A program made the position numbers and the translations under genes. A stretch of DNA of 64,000 nt from Mycolicibacterium aubagnense (GTDB lineage Bacteria; Actinomycetota; Actinomycetes; Mycobacteriales; Mycobacteriaceae), in assembly GCF_010730955.1 (NCBI RefSeq), contig NZ_AP022577.1, positions 1,488,001 to 1,552,000 on the forward strand, in the 5' to 3' direction. The first letter of the stretch is position 1. The number at the start of each line of letters is the position of its first letter. The notes beneath the pieces are model-generated. The model made no database searches. It was given only the letters and a program-made list of their open reading frames with translations, and was not told the origin of the DNA. Shown one piece after another: positions 9,408 to 21,434 of the stretch.

Positions 9408-10714
9408 CCTCGACAGGACTGACGCCGGTACTGAGCAGACATTGGGATCAGCCGCAGTCATGGACGCTGCAGAGCTACGTTCGGCACGGCGGCTACCAGG
9501 CCCTACGCGCGGTGTTGCGGAAGCAACCCGCCGAAGTCATTGCACTGGTCAAGGATTCGGGACTCCGTGGCCGCGGCGGCGCGGGCTTCCCGACAGGGAC
9601 GAAGTGGTCGTTCATCTCCCCCGACGACGGCCGGCCCCATTATCTGGTGGTCAACGCCGACGAATCCGAACCGGGGACGTGCAAGGACATCCCGCTGATG
9701 CTGGCGACGCCGCACGCATTGGTGGAAGGCGCCATCATCGCGTCCTACGCCATCGGCGCCCGGCACGCCTTCATCTATCTGCGCGGTGAGGTGGTTCCGG
9801 TCCTGCGCCGGCTGCAGGGCGCCGTGGCCGAGGCCTACGCCAACGGATATCTCGGCACCAACATCGCCGGTACCGGTTTCGACCTGGACCTGGTGGTCCA
9901 CGCCGGCGCGGGCGCCTACATCTGCGGCGAGGAGACCGCACTGCTCGACTCACTGGAGGGACGGCGCGGCCAACCCCGTTTGCGCCCACCGTTTCCCGCG
10001 GTCGCCGGGCTGTACGCCTGCCCGACCGTGGTCAACAACGTCGAGTCGATCGCCAGCGTCCCATCCGTGATCCGCCACGGCGTCGACTGGTTCCGGTCGA
10101 TGGGGTCGGAGAAGTCCCCCGGCTTCACGCTGTACTCGCTGTCCGGCCATGTCACGAGACCAGGACAATACGAAGCGCCCCTGGGAATTTCGCTGCGTGA
10201 GCTCCTGGAGTGCGCGGGCGGGGTCCGTGCCGGACACCAATTGAAGTTCTGGACCCCGGGCGGATCGTCGACACCGATGTTGACACCCGAACATCTGGAC
10301 ACCCCGTTGGACTATGAAGGCATGGCAGGGGTCGGCTCGATGCTGGGCACCAAGGCACTGCAGATTTTCGACGAGACCACCTGCGTGGTGCGCGCGGTGC
10401 GGCGGTGGACCCAGTTCTACGCGCACGAATCCTGTGGCAAGTGCACACCCTGCCGGGAAGGCACGTACTGGCTGGCCCAGATCTACGCCCGGCTGGAGAG
10501 CGGGCAGGCCGAGGCCGCCGATCTGGACAAGCTGCTCGACATCTCCGATGCCATCCTGGGTAAGTCGTTCTGTGCACTGGGCGACGGAGCCGCCAGCCCG
10601 ATCATGTCCTCGCTCAAGTACTTCCGCGACGAGTACGTCGCCCACCTGAACGGCGGCTGTCCCTTCGATCCGCACGCCGCCACGGTCTTCGCCACGGAAG
10701 GAGCGGGCGCGTGA
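9404..10714 (+). CDS. nuoF: NADH-quinone oxidoreductase subunit F
   Basis: 436 aa, the FMN- and NADH-binding entry point for electrons. [16 protein letters not shown] (NADH/FMN site), [19 protein letters not shown] (FMN site) and [13 protein letters not shown] with a later Cys (cluster N3) are all present. ATG 9404 overlaps nuoE by 4 bp; the long reading starting at 9020 is spurious upstream of this point. Confidence 0.97.
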   Translation: MTSTGLTPVLSRHWDQPQSWTLQSYVRHGGYQALRAVLRKQPAEVIALVKDSGLRGRGGAGFPTGTKWSFISPDDGRPHYLVVNADESEPGTCKDIPLMLATPHALVEGAIIASYAIGARHAFIYLRGEVVPVLRRLQGAVAEAYANGYLGTNIAGTGFDLDLVVHAGAGAYICGEETALLDSLEGRRGQPRLRPPFPAVAGLYACPTVVNNVESIASVPSVIRHGVDWFRSMGSEKSPGFTLYSLSGHVTRPGQYEAPLGISLRELLECAGGVRAGHQLKFWTPGGSSTPMLTPEHLDTPLDYEGMAGVGSMLGTKALQIFDETTCVVRAVRRWTQFYAHESCGKCTPCREGTYWLAQIYARLESGQAEAADLDKLLDISDAILGKSFCALGDGAASPIMSSLKYFRDEYVAHLNGGCPFDPHAATVFATEGAGA

Positions 10715-13107
10715 CGGTAACCGAGCCGGCCAAGGGCGCGACTGCGGTCGAGATGGTCTCACTGACCATCGACGACCAGCAGATCAGTGTGCCCAAGGGC
10801 ACGTTGGTGATTCGCGCCGCCGAGCTCATCGGGATCCAGATTCCCCGATTCTGTGACCACCCCCTCCTCGACCCGGTGGGTGCCTGTCGGCAATGCCTGG
10901 TCGAGGTCGAAGGTCAGCGGAAACCGTTGGCGTCATGCACCACCACGGTCACCCCGGACATGATCGTGCGCACCCAGCTGACGTCGGAAGCCGCCGACAA
11001 GGCACAGCACGGCGTGATGGAACTGCTGCTGATCAACCATCCGCTGGACTGCCCGGTATGTGACAAGGGCGGTGAATGCCCGCTGCAGAACCAGGCGATG
11101 TCCAACGGCCGCGCCGATTCTCGCTTCGAGGATGTCAAGCGCACCTACCCGAAACCCATCAACCTGTCCGCGCAGGTCTTGCTCGACCGGGAACGCTGTG
11201 TGCTGTGCGCGCGCTGCACCCGGTTCTCGAATCAGATTGCCGGCGACCCGTTCATCGAACTGCTGGAACGCGGGGCGCTGCAACAAGTCGGCGTCGGCGC
11301 AGGACCCGACGGTGGCGACCCGTTCGACTCGTACTTCTCCGGTAACACCGTGCAGATCTGCCCCGTCGGCGCGCTGACGGGCACCGCGTACCGGTTCCGG
11401 GCCCGGCCTTTCGATCTGGTCTCCTCCCCCAGCGTGTGCGAACATTGCGCCTCGGGTTGCGCGCAACGCACCGACCACCGGCGCGGAACAGTGTTGCGCC
11501 GCCTGGCCGGTGACGACCCGGAGGTCAACGAGGAATGGAACTGCGACAAAGGTCGCTGGGCCTTCACCTACGCGACGCAGGGTGACCGCATCACCACGCC
11601 GCTGATCCGGGACGCCGACGGCAGCCAGCGCCCGGCCTCGTGGCCCGAAGCCGTCGCCGTCGCCGTGCGCGGGCTGTCGGCCGCCGGTGCCCGAACCGGC
11701 GTGCTCGTCGGCGGACGACTCACCGCCGAAGACGCCTACGCCTACGCCAAGTACGCGCGGATCGTGCTGGGCACCAATGACATCGACTTCCGCAACCGGG
11801 TGCACAGCGACGAGGAAGCCGAGTTCCTGGCTGCTCACGTCGCCGGTCAGCCGATGCAGGTGACGTACACCGATCTGGACAAGGCGCCCGTCGTGCTGCT
11901 CGTCGCGTTCGAGCCGGAAGAAGAATCGCCGATCGTCTACCTGCGGCTGCGCAAGTCATTCCGCAAGCACGGCCTGAAAGTGGTTGCGGTAGCGCCATTC
12001 AGCACGCGCGGCCTGGAGAAGATGGGCGGCACCCTGATCTCCGCCGCACCCGGCCGCGAACCCCGCGCTCTCGACGCCATCGAGGTGTTGCCGCCCGGCT
12101 CGGTCATCCTGACCGGCGAGCGGCTGGCCGGTGTCCCCGGAGGGTTTTCCGCCGTGGCCCGGCTGGCCGAACGCACGGGCGCGGGCGTCGGCTGGGTGCC
12201 GCGGCGGGCCGGCGAGCGCGGTGCGCTGGAAGCCGGTGCAGCGCCGAATCTGTTGCCCGGCGGACGCTTGGTCACCGATCTGCCGTCCCGGACCGAGGTG
12301 GCCGTCGCCTGGCATGTGGACGAACTCCCCGACGCACCGGGCCGCGACACCGCCGCGATCCTGGCCGCCGCCGCCGATGGCGACCTGGAGGCCGTCCTGG
12401 TCGCCGGCGTCGAACTGGCCGACCTGCCCGACCCGGAACAGGCTCAGCGGTCACTCACCGCTGCGAAGTTCGTGGTGAGCATGGAGGTACGGCGCAGCGC
12501 CGTCACCGACCTCGCGCACGTCGTGTTCCCGGTGGCGCCGGTGGTCGAGAAAGCCGGCAGCTTCGTGAACTGGGAAGGGCGCGGCCGGTCGTTCGGCGCG
12601 GCCCTGCCGCCGGCCACCCGTGCGGACATGGGGGTGCTGGCCGCGCTGGCCGACGAGCACTGCATCGATCTGGGGTTGCGCGATGTCGCCACGGTCCGCA
12701 ACGAGATGAACCGACTCGGGTGCTGGACCGGACCACGCCCCGCCGCACCGGAATTCACCGCTCCGCCGAACCCGGTACCAGGACCCGGCCAGGCCGTCCT
12801 CGCGGGCTGGCGGATGCTGTTGGACGCCGGGAGGATGCAGGACGGCGAACCGAACCTGGCTGCCACCGCGCGTCCGGCGGTCGCCCGACTGTCGCCTGAC
12901 ACCGCCACGAGCGTCGGAGCCGAGGACACGCTCACAGTGAGTACGGCGCACGGCAGCGTCACCCTGCCGCTCGAGATCACCGATATGCCGACCGGTGTGG
13001 TGTGGCTGCCGGTGAACTCGCCCGGATCGACTGTGCACGCGACGCTACGCGTCGCCCCGGGCGCACTCGTCTCGATCAGTGCGGCCAGTGACGGGACCAG
13101 GCCATGA
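10711..13107 (+). CDS. nuoG: NADH-quinone oxidoreductase subunit G
   Basis: 798 aa, the largest peripheral subunit. The N terminus has the [2Fe-2S] ligands ([15 protein letters not shown] … C), then [27 protein letters not shown] and [10 protein letters not shown] for the 4Fe-4S clusters. CEHCASGC with a later WNCDKGRW suggests the extra cluster N7 is kept. The C-terminal part is a molybdopterin-oxidoreductase-like domain without cofactor. GTG start overlaps nuoF by 4 bp. Confidence 0.96.
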   Translation: MTVTEPAKGATAVEMVSLTIDDQQISVPKGTLVIRAAELIGIQIPRFCDHPLLDPVGACRQCLVEVEGQRKPLASCTTTVTPDMIVRTQLTSEAADKAQHGVMELLLINHPLDCPVCDKGGECPLQNQAMSNGRADSRFEDVKRTYPKPINLSAQVLLDRERCVLCARCTRFSNQIAGDPFIELLERGALQQVGVGAGPDGGDPFDSYFSGNTVQICPVGALTGTAYRFRARPFDLVSSPSVCEHCASGCAQRTDHRRGTVLRRLAGDDPEVNEEWNCDKGRWAFTYATQGDRITTPLIRDADGSQRPASWPEAVAVAVRGLSAAGARTGVLVGGRLTAEDAYAYAKYARIVLGTNDIDFRNRVHSDEEAEFLAAHVAGQPMQVTYTDLDKAPVVLLVAFEPEEESPIVYLRLRKSFRKHGLKVVAVAPFSTRGLEKMGGTLISAAPGREPRALDAIEVLPPGSVILTGERLAGVPGGFSAVARLAERTGAGVGWVPRRAGERGALEAGAAPNLLPGGRLVTDLPSRTEVAVAWHVDELPDAPGRDTAAILAAAADGDLEAVLVAGVELADLPDPEQAQRSLTAAKFVVSMEVRRSAVTDLAHVVFPVAPVVEKAGSFVNWEGRGRSFGAALPPATRADMGVLAALADEHCIDLGLRDVATVRNEMNRLGCWTGPRPAAPEFTAPPNPVPGPGQAVLAGWRMLLDAGRMQDGEPNLAATARPAVARLSPDTATSVGAEDTLTVSTAHGSVTLPLEITDMPTGVVWLPVNSPGSTVHATLRVAPGALVSISAASDGTRP

Positions 13108-14333
13108 ACTATCCCGACCTCTCCTCCTTCGGCCTCGACCCATGGTGGCTGGTCCTCGCCAAAGCGCTTGGCATTTTTGTGTTCCTGTTGCTCACGGTGC
13201 TCGTCGCCATCTTGCTCGAACGCCGGGTACTGAGCTGGATGCAGATGCGCATCGGACCCAACCGGGTGGGCCCGTTCGGGTTGCTCCAGAGCCTGGCCGA
13301 CGGCATCAAGCTCGCCCTGAAGGAAGGGCTGGTCCCGGCCGGGGTGGACAAACCGATTTACCTGCTGGCGCCGATCATCTCGGTGATCCCGGCGATCATG
13401 GCATTCGCCGTCATCCCGATGGGGCCACTGGTCCGCGTCTTCGGACATGAGACCCCGTTGCAATTGACCGACCTGCCGGTCGCGGTGTTGTACGTCCTCG
13501 CGGTCACGTCGATCGGGGTCTACGGAATCGTGTTGGCGGGCTGGGCCTCTGGCTCCACCTATCCCCTGCTCGGCGGGCTGCGGTCCAGCGCGCAGGTGAT
13601 CTCGTACGAGATCGCGATGGCGCTGTCGTTCGCCGCGGTGTTCCTGTACGCCGGCACCATGTCGACATCGCAGATCGTCGCCGCGCAGCAGGGCCGCTGG
13701 TACGTCTTCCTGCTGCTGCCGTCGTTCCTGATCTACGTGGTCGCCATGGTCGGCGAAACCAACCGGGCGCCTTTCGATCTGCCCGAAGCCGAGGGCGAGT
13801 TGGTCGGCGGTTTCCACACCGAGTACTCGTCGCTGAAGTTCGCGATGTTCATGCTCGCCGAGTACGTCAACATGACGACGGTGTCGGCACTGGCCACCAC
13901 CCTGTTCCTCGGTGGTTGGCAGGCCCCGTGGCCGCTGAGCCTCATCCCCGGTGCCAACACCGGATGGTGGCCGCTGCTGTGGTTCATCGGGAAGGTGTGG
14001 GCCTTCCTGTTCCTGTTCATGTGGCTGCGGGCCACGCTCCCCCGATTGCGGTACGACCAGTTCATGGCGCTGGGCTGGAAGGTGCTCATCCCGATCTCAC
14101 TGGCCTGGATCATGATCGTCAGCGTCGTGCGGACGCTGCGACTGCACGGCTACGACAGCTGGCCCGTCGTGCTGGCGTTCGCCGCCGCCATCGCCGTGGT
14201 GGCGATCGCCGGCGCACTGTGGAACACCGTACGGCGCAAGTCAGCTCACACCCCGGTCCCGGCCGCCGAACCCCAGCCCGGCGCGTTCCCGGTGCCGCCC
14301 ATCCCGGCCAAGGAGGTAGACCATGCCCGGTAG
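13104..14333 (+). CDS. nuoH: NADH-quinone oxidoreductase subunit H
   Basis: 409 aa integral membrane subunit joining the arms and lining the quinone tunnel. Eight or nine helices are visible; [24 protein letters not shown] and [21 protein letters not shown] are signature loops. It has a hydrophilic C-terminal tail of about 40 residues rich in Pro and Ala. ATG 13104 overlaps nuoG by 4 bp and the 3' end overlaps nuoI by 11 bp. Confidence 0.96.
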   Translation: MNYPDLSSFGLDPWWLVLAKALGIFVFLLLTVLVAILLERRVLSWMQMRIGPNRVGPFGLLQSLADGIKLALKEGLVPAGVDKPIYLLAPIISVIPAIMAFAVIPMGPLVRVFGHETPLQLTDLPVAVLYVLAVTSIGVYGIVLAGWASGSTYPLLGGLRSSAQVISYEIAMALSFAAVFLYAGTMSTSQIVAAQQGRWYVFLLLPSFLIYVVAMVGETNRAPFDLPEAEGELVGGFHTEYSSLKFAMFMLAEYVNMTTVSALATTLFLGGWQAPWPLSLIPGANTGWWPLLWFIGKVWAFLFLFMWLRATLPRLRYDQFMALGWKVLIPISLAWIMIVSVVRTLRLHGYDSWPVVLAFAAAIAVVAIAGALWNTVRRKSAHTPVPAAEPQPGAFPVPPIPAKEVDHAR

Positions 14334-14907
14334 GCCCAAGTTCATCAGGCCCAAATTTGTCGACGCCCTCGCCGGCTTCGGCGTCACCTTCGGAACCATG
14401 TTTAAAAAGTCGGTCACCGAACAGTATCCCGAGGAACCCGGCCCGGTAGCGCCTCGCTATCACGGCCGGCATCAGCTCAACCGCTACGACGACGGCTTGG
14501 AAAAGTGCATCGGCTGCGAACTGTGCGCGTGGGCCTGCCCGGCGGACGCCATCTTCGTCGAAGGCGCGGACAATACTGCGGAAGAACGGTTTTCACCCGG
14601 CGAACGGTATGGCCGGGTGTACCAGATCAACTATCTGCGGTGCATCGGCTGTGGGCTCTGCATCGAGGCCTGCCCGACCCGCGCGCTGACCATGACCAAC
14701 GACTACGAAATGGCCGACGACAACAGGTCCGACCTGATCTACGGCAAGGACAAGCTGCTGGCTCCGCTGAAGCCCGACATGACCGCACCGCCACACGCGA
14801 TGGCCGAAGGCAGTACCGACGAGGACTACTACCGCGGCAACATCACCGCGTCAGGTGTTTCGCGGCCCGCCGCGGACGGAGCGACTCGGCGTGAGGCGGC
14901 CAAGTGA
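14323..14907 (+). CDS. nuoI: NADH-quinone oxidoreductase subunit I
   Basis: 194 aa, carrying the two 4Fe-4S clusters N6a and N6b. The ferredoxin motifs [12 protein letters not shown] (from residue 62) and [12 protein letters not shown] (from residue 107) are complete. A strong ribosome-binding site AGGAGGT at 14311-14317 lies within the end of nuoH and sets ATG 14323; this is one of the few junctions in the operon not made by a 4-bp overlap. Confidence 0.97.
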   Translation: MPGRPKFIRPKFVDALAGFGVTFGTMFKKSVTEQYPEEPGPVAPRYHGRHQLNRYDDGLEKCIGCELCAWACPADAIFVEGADNTAEERFSPGERYGRVYQINYLRCIGCGLCIEACPTRALTMTNDYEMADDNRSDLIYGKDKLLAPLKPDMTAPPHAMAEGSTDEDYYRGNITASGVSRPAADGATRREAAK

Positions 14908-15641
14908 CCGGAGAGGCCGTGACGTTCTGGGTGCTCGGCACGGTGTCGGTGCTCGGCGCCATCGCCATGGTGGCTGCGCCCAAAGCGGTGTACTCGGCAA
15001 TGTTCTTGGCCAGCACCATGATCAGCCTCGCCATCCTCTACATTGCCCAGGACGCGGTGTTTCTCGGCGTCGTGCAGGTGGTGGTCTACACGGGCGCGGT
15101 CATGATGCTCTTCCTGTTCGTCCTGATGCTGATCGGTGTCGATTCCGCGGACTCCCTGGTGGAAACGATTCGCGGACAACGCATTGCCACCGTCGTGGCC
15201 GGCGTCGGCTTCGGCATTGCGGTGATGGCCGGAATCGGTGGTCTCAGTGCGAATTTTGTCGGTCTGGAGCACGCGAACCGAGCCGGCAACGTCCAGGGTC
15301 TGGCGGTGCTGATCTTCACCCGCTACCTGTGGGCGTTCGAGACCACCAGCGCGCTACTGATCACTGCCGCACTGGGCGCCATGGTGCTGACCCACCGCGA
15401 ACGGTTCGAGCACCGAAAGACCCAGCGCGAGCTGTCAATTGAGCGGTTCGCCGCGGGCGGGCATCCGACGCCCCGACCGAACCCCGGGGTGTACGCACGG
15501 CACAACGCCGTCGACATCCTGGCCAAGCTTCCCGACGGTTCGGACGCCGACATGTCCGTCAGCGCCGTCCTGCCCCGGCGCAGCGTCTCCACCGATGATG
15601 GGAATGCCGTCAGCGCACGCGAGGAGCAGGGAGGCTCATGA
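14904..15641 (+). CDS. nuoJ: NADH-quinone oxidoreductase subunit J
   Basis: 245 aa, five-helix membrane subunit. The first 180 residues hold the helices, including the conserved [19 protein letters not shown] segment with the pi-bulge helix. The last about 65 residues are a hydrophilic cytoplasmic tail typical of actinobacterial NuoJ. GTG start overlaps nuoI by 4 bp. Confidence 0.95.
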   Translation: MTGEAVTFWVLGTVSVLGAIAMVAAPKAVYSAMFLASTMISLAILYIAQDAVFLGVVQVVVYTGAVMMLFLFVLMLIGVDSADSLVETIRGQRIATVVAGVGFGIAVMAGIGGLSANFVGLEHANRAGNVQGLAVLIFTRYLWAFETTSALLITAALGAMVLTHRERFEHRKTQRELSIERFAAGGHPTPRPNPGVYARHNAVDILAKLPDGSDADMSVSAVLPRRSVSTDDGNAVSAREEQGGS

Positions 15642-15937
15642 ATCCCACCAATTACCTCTATCTCGCCGCGCTGCTGTTCACCATCGGCGCGGCCGGAGTG
15701 CTGGTGCGCCGCAACGCCATCGTCATGTTCATGTGCGTCGAATTGATGCTCAATGCCGCAAATCTGGCGTTCGTCACGTTCTCCCGGATACACGGTGAGC
15801 TCGACGGTCAGGTGGTGGCGTTCTTCACCATGGTGGTGGCCGCATGTGAGGTGGTGGTGGGGCTGGCGATCATCATGACCATCTTCCGTTCCCGACGATC
15901 GGCGTCGGTGGACGCCGCGAGCCTGCTGAAGCAATGA
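15638..15937 (+). CDS. nuoK: NADH-quinone oxidoreductase subunit K
   Basis: 99 aa with three helices, homologous to MrpC of cation antiporters. The conserved membrane Glu residues are in [17 protein letters not shown] and in [18 protein letters not shown] 15638 overlaps the nuoJ stop by 4 bp. Confidence 0.96.
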   Translation: MNPTNYLYLAALLFTIGAAGVLVRRNAIVMFMCVELMLNAANLAFVTFSRIHGELDGQVVAFFTMVVAACEVVVGLAIIMTIFRSRRSASVDAASLLKQ

Positions 15938-17823
15938 CCATGACGACATCGGTGTGGTTGCTCATCGCGCTGCCGCTGGCGGGTGCGGCAATACTGCTGC
16001 TCGGCGGGAAGGCCACCGACGCGTGGGGCCACCTGCTCGGTTGCGCCACGGTGGTCAGCGCCTTTCTCGTCGGCGCCACCCAGTTCATGGCAATGACCGC
16101 TCGCGACAACGACTTCCGGATGGTGCACGAGACGTTGTTCTCGTGGGTTCCGGTCGCCCAGCTCCAGGTCGACTTCGGGCTGCGGCTGGACCAGCTGTCC
16201 GTCTGCTTCGTCCTGCTGATCACCGGCGTCGGCGCTCTCATCCACATCTATTCGATCGGCTACACGGCGCATGACCCGGCCCGGCGCCGCTTTTTCGCCT
16301 ATCTCAACCTGTTCGTCGCGGCGATGCTGCTGCTCGTCCTGGCCGACAACTACCTGGGCCTGTACGTCGGATGGGAAGGCGTCGGCCTGGCGTCGTACCT
16401 GCTGATCGGGTTCTGGTCGCACAAGCCGTCGGCGGCGACGGCCGCGAAGAAGGCGTTCGTCGTCAACCGGGTCGGTGACATCGGGCTGGCGCTGGCCCTG
16501 GCAGCCATGTTCGCCCACACCGGAACGCTCTCGTACTCGGGTGTTTTCGCCAAGGCCCCGCATCTTGCCGCGGCTACCGCCACACTCATCGGCCTGCTGC
16601 TGCTGCTGGCGGCGTGCGGCAAGTCGGCTCAGGTGCCGCTGCAGTCCTGGCTCGGGGATGCCATGGAGGGCCCGACGCCGGTTTCGGCGCTGATCCACGC
16701 GGCCACCATGGTGACCGCAGGCGTCTACCTCGTCGTGCGGTCGGCACCGATCTTCAACCAGTCCGCCGATGCCCGGCTGGCGGTCGCCAGCGTCGGGGCG
16801 GTGACGCTGTTGTTCGGCGCGGTGATCGGCTGTGCCAAGGACGACATCAAGAAGGCCCTTGCGGCGTCGACCATGAGCCAGATCGGCTACATGATGCTGG
16901 CGGCGGGGCTCGGCCCGGCCGGCTACGCGCTCGCGATCATGCATCTGCTGGCGCACGGCTTCTTCAAGGCCGGTCTGTTCCTGGGCGCCGGTTCGGTGAT
17001 GCACGCCATGGATGACGAGACCGATATGCGCCGCTACGGCGGACTGCGCAGCGCCATGCCCGTCACGTTCGCCACGTTCGGCATGGGGTATCTCGCGATC
17101 ATCGGGGTGCCGCCGCTGTCCGGGTTCTTCTCGAAAGACCCGATCATCGAGGCCGCGTTCGCCGCCGGCGGCACCAGAGGGCTGCTGTTCGGCGGTGCCG
17201 CGCTGCTGGGCGCGGGCATCACCGCGTTCTACATGACCCGCGTCATGCTGATGACGTTCTTCGGGGAAAAGCGTTGGCGGGCCGAGGCGCATCCCCATGA
17301 ATCTCCGTCGGTCATGGGCTGGCCCATGGTGCTGCTCGCCGCCGGGTCCATCGGCGCGGGCGCGCTGCTCGCCGCCGGCGGAGCGTTGGAACATTGGCTC
17401 GAACCGATCGTCGGTTACCAGGAACTCGAGCACACCGTTCCCGCCTGGCTGCTCACCGTCGTCACGCTCGCGGTGGTCGGTGTCGGCGTCGCGATCGCGT
17501 ATCGGATGTATGCGCGGCAACCCATCCCGCTGAGTGCGCCGGTCAACGTCTCCGGGCTGACGGTCGCTGCCCGCAATGATCTGTACGGCGACGCGTTCAA
17601 CGAGCGGGCGCTGATGGTGCCGGGGCGGCGGCTGACCGATGACCTGGTTGACTTCGACGACGTCGCGGTCGACGGTGTCACCCGCGAGCTGGCGGCGCTG
17701 GTGCGCAGCGGATCGCAGGATCTTCGGCGCTCGCAGAACGGGTTCGCCCGGTCCTATGCGTTGTCCATGTTGGCCGGAGCGGCATTGATTGCGGCCGCCA
17801 TTCTCACGGTGAGGGTGTGGTGA
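15934..17823 (+). CDS. nuoL: NADH-quinone oxidoreductase subunit L
   Basis: 629 aa, the distal proton-pumping antiporter-like subunit with about 15 helices and a long lateral C-terminal helix region. Conserved [23 protein letters not shown] and [31 protein letters not shown] carry the pump Glu and Lys residues. ATG 15934 overlaps nuoK by 4 bp. A 760-residue open frame on the other strand across this gene is a high-GC shadow. Confidence 0.96.
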   Translation: MTMTTSVWLLIALPLAGAAILLLGGKATDAWGHLLGCATVVSAFLVGATQFMAMTARDNDFRMVHETLFSWVPVAQLQVDFGLRLDQLSVCFVLLITGVGALIHIYSIGYTAHDPARRRFFAYLNLFVAAMLLLVLADNYLGLYVGWEGVGLASYLLIGFWSHKPSAATAAKKAFVVNRVGDIGLALALAAMFAHTGTLSYSGVFAKAPHLAAATATLIGLLLLLAACGKSAQVPLQSWLGDAMEGPTPVSALIHAATMVTAGVYLVVRSAPIFNQSADARLAVASVGAVTLLFGAVIGCAKDDIKKALAASTMSQIGYMMLAAGLGPAGYALAIMHLLAHGFFKAGLFLGAGSVMHAMDDETDMRRYGGLRSAMPVTFATFGMGYLAIIGVPPLSGFFSKDPIIEAAFAAGGTRGLLFGGAALLGAGITAFYMTRVMLMTFFGEKRWRAEAHPHESPSVMGWPMVLLAAGSIGAGALLAAGGALEHWLEPIVGYQELEHTVPAWLLTVVTLAVVGVGVAIAYRMYARQPIPLSAPVNVSGLTVAARNDLYGDAFNERALMVPGRRLTDDLVDFDDVAVDGVTRELAALVRSGSQDLRRSQNGFARSYALSMLAGAALIAAAILTVRVW

Positions 17824-19367
17824 CCGGAATGTGGTGGCTGACGGCGTTGTGGGCCGTCCCGATGGCCGGCGGTGCGACAGTGATCCTGTTGCCTGCCACG
17901 GCACGGGCTTTCGCGCGCTGGACGGCACTCGCGGTGTCGCTGGTGGTGTTGGCCGTCGCGCTGATGCTGGCGCTGCGGTTCGATCCGGCCGGGGAGCGCT
18001 ACCAGTTCGTCGAGAACCACCCGTGGATACCATCGTTCGGCACCGGATACATCCTCGGGGTCGACGGTGTGGCCCTCGTGCTGGTCGCACTGACGGCGGT
18101 CCTGGTGCCGCTGCTGATCATCGCCGGATGGAATGACGGTGACGCGAACGACGCAGGCGCGCAAGCCAAGTCGACGCATGCCTATTTCGCATTGATCCTC
18201 GCCGTCGAGTCGATGGTGCTGATTTCCCTGGTGTCGCTGGACATCCTGCTGTTCTACGTCTTCTTCGAGGCCATGCTGATCCCGATGTACTTCCTCATCG
18301 GCGGTTTCGGCGCGGACCGTCCCTCGGCGTCGAAAGCCGCGGTGAAGTTCCTGCTGTACAACCTGTTCGGTGGCTTGATCATGCTGGCCGCGGTCATCGG
18401 GCTGTACGTGGCCACCGCCAACAGCCCGCTGTTCGCCCACGGCACGTTCGATTTCCGTGCCGTCGCGGACGCTGTGCGCGACGGCACGCTGAACGTCAGC
18501 CCGGGTTTGGCCAATGCGCTGTTCGGCGGATTCATGTTTGCGTTCGCGGTCAAGGCACCGCTGTGGCCGCTGCACCGGTGGTTGCCCGACGCGGCAGTGC
18601 ACGCCACGCCGGCCACCGCGGTCCTGATGATGGCTGTCGTCGACAAGGTGGGCACCTTCGGCATGCTCCGGTACTGCCTCCAGCTCTTCCCCCAGTCCGC
18701 GGCGACGTTCCGGCCGTTGATCATTGCGCTGGCGGTCATCGGCATCGTCTACGGGGCCATCGTGGCCATCGGTCAGACCGACGTGATGCGGCTGATCTCG
18801 TACACCTCGATCTCACACTTCGGCTTCATCATCCTGGGTATCTTCGCCATGACCGAGCAGGCGCAGTCCGGCGCCGCGCTCTACATGGTCAACCACGGCC
18901 TCTCGACTGCCGCACTGTTCCTGATCGCCGGCTTCCTGGTGTCCCGCCGGGGATCTCGAGCCATCGCCGACTACGGTGGCGTGCAGACCGTCGCGCCCGT
19001 TCTGGCCGGCACGTTCCTGGTCGCCGGGTTGGCCACGCTGTCGCTACCTGGCCTGGCACCGTTCATCAGCGAATTCCTGGTCCTGGTCGGCACATTCATC
19101 CACTACCCGGCGGTCACGGCCGTCGCGGCCACGGCCCTGGTGCTCTCCGCGCTCTACATCCTGTGGATGTACCAGCGCATGATGACCGGCCCTGTCGCCG
19201 TCGGCAACGACAAGCTGCGCGACCTGGTACCTCGCGAACTGGCCGTGGTGGTACCGCTGGTCGTCCTTCTGCTCGTGCTGGGCATCTACCCCAAGCCGGC
19301 CCTCGACATCATCAATCCCGCTGTCGGACACACCTCGTCGAGCACCGCCCAGGGGGTGGTCCGATGA
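17820..19367 (+). CDS. nuoM: NADH-quinone oxidoreductase subunit M
   Basis: 515 aa from GTG 17820, which overlaps the nuoL stop (GTGA); a GTG one codon earlier and an ATG at 17829 are alternatives. Antiporter-like, about 13-14 helices. [17 protein letters not shown] holds the pump Glu, and [25 protein letters not shown] is the central Lys/His motif of NuoM. Confidence 0.95.
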   Translation: MTGMWWLTALWAVPMAGGATVILLPATARAFARWTALAVSLVVLAVALMLALRFDPAGERYQFVENHPWIPSFGTGYILGVDGVALVLVALTAVLVPLLIIAGWNDGDANDAGAQAKSTHAYFALILAVESMVLISLVSLDILLFYVFFEAMLIPMYFLIGGFGADRPSASKAAVKFLLYNLFGGLIMLAAVIGLYVATANSPLFAHGTFDFRAVADAVRDGTLNVSPGLANALFGGFMFAFAVKAPLWPLHRWLPDAAVHATPATAVLMMAVVDKVGTFGMLRYCLQLFPQSAATFRPLIIALAVIGIVYGAIVAIGQTDVMRLISYTSISHFGFIILGIFAMTEQAQSGAALYMVNHGLSTAALFLIAGFLVSRRGSRAIADYGGVQTVAPVLAGTFLVAGLATLSLPGLAPFISEFLVLVGTFIHYPAVTAVAATALVLSALYILWMYQRMMTGPVAVGNDKLRDLVPRELAVVVPLVVLLLVLGIYPKPALDIINPAVGHTSSSTAQGVVR

Positions 19368-20905
19368 CACCCATCCCCGCGCCGTCCGTCGAGTACGGCC
19401 TGCTGTCCCCGATGCTGATCGTGTTCGGCATCGCGCTGGCAGGCGTGCTCGTGGAGGCTTTCGCGCCGCGCTCGGCGCGGTACCGCGCCCAGGTCACCTT
19501 GAGCATCGGCGGCCAGGCGGTCGCATTGATCGCCGTGGTTTCCCAAGCGCTGCACCTGGGTCCGGCGATCGGCCGGCCCGCAGTCCTCGGGGCGATCGCC
19601 ATCGACCGTCCGGCACTCTTCCTGCAGGGGACTCTGCTGGGCGTCAGTCTGTTGGCGACCTTGCTGATGGCTCAACGGGTTTCGGAGGGCAGCGGGCTGG
19701 CCGCGTTCACCCCGCAGGCCGCGACGGTGCCGGGCAGCGCCGCCGAGCAGGTCGCGCTCAAAGCGGGCGTGGTCCAGACCGAGGTGTTCCCGCTGGCGAT
19801 GTTCGCACTCGGCGGCATGATGCTGTTCGGCGCATCGGATGATCTGCTGACGATGTTCGTCGCCCTCGAGGTGCTATCGCTGCCGCTGTACCTGATGTGC
19901 GGCCTCGCGCGCCGGAATCGGCTGCTTTCCCAGGAAGCGTCGCTCAAGTACTTTCTGCTGGGCGCCTTTTCCTCCGCGTTCTTCCTCTTCGGTGTCGCGA
20001 TGCTGTACGGCTATTCGGGCAGCCTGAGCTTGTCGGGCGTCGCGGCAGGCCGCGGACCGGCCTCCTTGGGGCTCATCGGGATAGCGCTCCTGTGCGTCGG
20101 CCTGTTGTTCAAAGTCGGTGCGGCGCCGTTCCATTCCTGGGTGCCCGACGTCTATCAGGGGGCGCCCACGCCGGTGACGGCCTTCATGGCATCGGCCACC
20201 AAGATCGCCGCCTTCGGCGCGCTGCTGCGGGTCTGCTACGTGGCGCTGCCGGCGCTCGCCAACGACTGGCGGCCGGTGCTGTCGATCATCGCGGTGTTGT
20301 CCATGGCGGTGGGCACGATGATCGCCATCGCGCAGGACGACGTCAAGCGCATGCTGGCGTATTCGTCGGTCGCCCACACCGGTTTCATCCTCACCGGCGT
20401 GATCGCACTCAACGACAACGGCCTGTCGGCATCGTTGTTCTACTTGTTCGCGTACGGGTTCAGCACACTCGGTGCGTTCGCGGTGGTGAGCGTGGTGCGG
20501 CGGGCCGACGGTGACGAGGAAGGCGACCTGCGCCGGTGGGCCGGGCTGGGCCGTCGGCATCCTTTCTTCGGTGTGGTGTTCGCGCTGTTTCTGCTGGCGT
20601 TCGCCGGCATTCCGCTGACCAGTGGATTCGTCAGCAAGTTCGCGGTCTTCAAAGCCGCGGCCGAAGGTGGTGCCGCGTCCTTGGTGGTTATCGGTGTGAT
20701 CGCCAGTGCCGTCGCCGCGTACTTCTATGTCCGGGTGATCGTCCTGATGTTCTTCACCGATCCGGTCGAGGACGGCCCAGAAGTGCAGTCGGGCAGCCTG
20801 AGTACGGCGATGATCGGGCTGACGGCGTTCGTGACCCTCGCACTGGGAGCCGTCCCGCAGCCCGTGCTCGACCTGGCCAACCACGCCGGCCAGTTCCTGC
20901 GGTGA
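19364..20905 (+). CDS. nuoN: NADH-quinone oxidoreductase subunit N
   Basis: 513 aa, third antiporter-like subunit and last gene of the operon. Signature segments: FVALEVLSLPLYLMCG and FKVGAAPFHSWVPDVYQGAPTPVTAFM. ATG 19364 overlaps nuoM by 4 bp; the reading frame open from 18563 is only shadow before this. No strong hairpin follows, and the next gene starts 23 bp later, so transcription may continue. Confidence 0.96.
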   Translation: MTPIPAPSVEYGLLSPMLIVFGIALAGVLVEAFAPRSARYRAQVTLSIGGQAVALIAVVSQALHLGPAIGRPAVLGAIAIDRPALFLQGTLLGVSLLATLLMAQRVSEGSGLAAFTPQAATVPGSAAEQVALKAGVVQTEVFPLAMFALGGMMLFGASDDLLTMFVALEVLSLPLYLMCGLARRNRLLSQEASLKYFLLGAFSSAFFLFGVAMLYGYSGSLSLSGVAAGRGPASLGLIGIALLCVGLLFKVGAAPFHSWVPDVYQGAPTPVTAFMASATKIAAFGALLRVCYVALPALANDWRPVLSIIAVLSMAVGTMIAIAQDDVKRMLAYSSVAHTGFILTGVIALNDNGLSASLFYLFAYGFSTLGAFAVVSVVRRADGDEEGDLRRWAGLGRRHPFFGVVFALFLLAFAGIPLTSGFVSKFAVFKAAAEGGAASLVVIGVIASAVAAYFYVRVIVLMFFTDPVEDGPEVQSGSLSTAMIGLTAFVTLALGAVPQPVLDLANHAGQFLR

Positions 20906-20928
20906 GCCGCTGAGGAGGTGAGCGTCCG

Positions 20929-21423
20929 GTGCTCGGAGATCGTTGGGGCGTCACCGACGCTGAAACTCGCGCTGAGTACGACTGTGACCGCTACGTGGCC
21001 AACCCATCGCTCGAAGCGTGGCGCGGTGTCACGGTGAATGCGACGCGAGAACGCTTGTGGCCTTGGCTCCTTCAGGTTCGCCTCGCGCCGTACTCGTACG
21101 ACTGGATCGACAACCTGGGGCATCGATCACCGCGCGAGCTGCGCAACCTCACCGACCCTGAGCCCGGCGATCCGTTCAGCGCCAGCGCCGGGCGGCCGCT
21201 GGGCAGAATCGTCGCTGTCGACCATCAGGTGCAGTTGACCGCGCAGATCATAGGTGCCCACATGTCTTATCAGCTCACCCCGATCGATGACCGCAGAACG
21301 CGGCTGGTGCTGAAAGTCGCAGCGCCGCAGTCATTGCGACTCGTCGCCCCGCTGCTGTCACTGGGTGACCTGGTGATGGCGCGGCGGCAACTGCTGAACT
21401 TCAAACATCTGGCGGAAATGTAG
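20929..21423 (+). CDS. SRPBCC-like (START/Bet v 1 fold) protein
   Basis: 164 aa, GTG 20929 preceded by TGAGGAGGTG at 20911-20920. WRGVTVNATRERLWPWLLQVR near residue 30 and the C-terminal MSYQLTPIDDRRTRLVLKV pattern are typical of SRPBCC ligand-binding proteins. No catalytic residue can be assigned. It lies 23 bp after nuoN on the same strand and may be co-transcribed, but a role in complex I is not implied. Confidence 0.75.
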   Translation: MLGDRWGVTDAETRAEYDCDRYVANPSLEAWRGVTVNATRERLWPWLLQVRLAPYSYDWIDNLGHRSPRELRNLTDPEPGDPFSASAGRPLGRIVAVDHQVQLTAQIIGAHMSYQLTPIDDRRTRLVLKVAAPQSLRLVAPLLSLGDLVMARRQLLNFKHLAEM

Positions 21424-21434
21424 CGACCAACCAA

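Noticed and set aside
15808..18090. A 760-codon open frame on the minus strand across nuoK-nuoM
   Set aside because: It is an antisense shadow of conserved nuo genes; the product is dominated by Arg, His, Gln and Asp with no family motifs.
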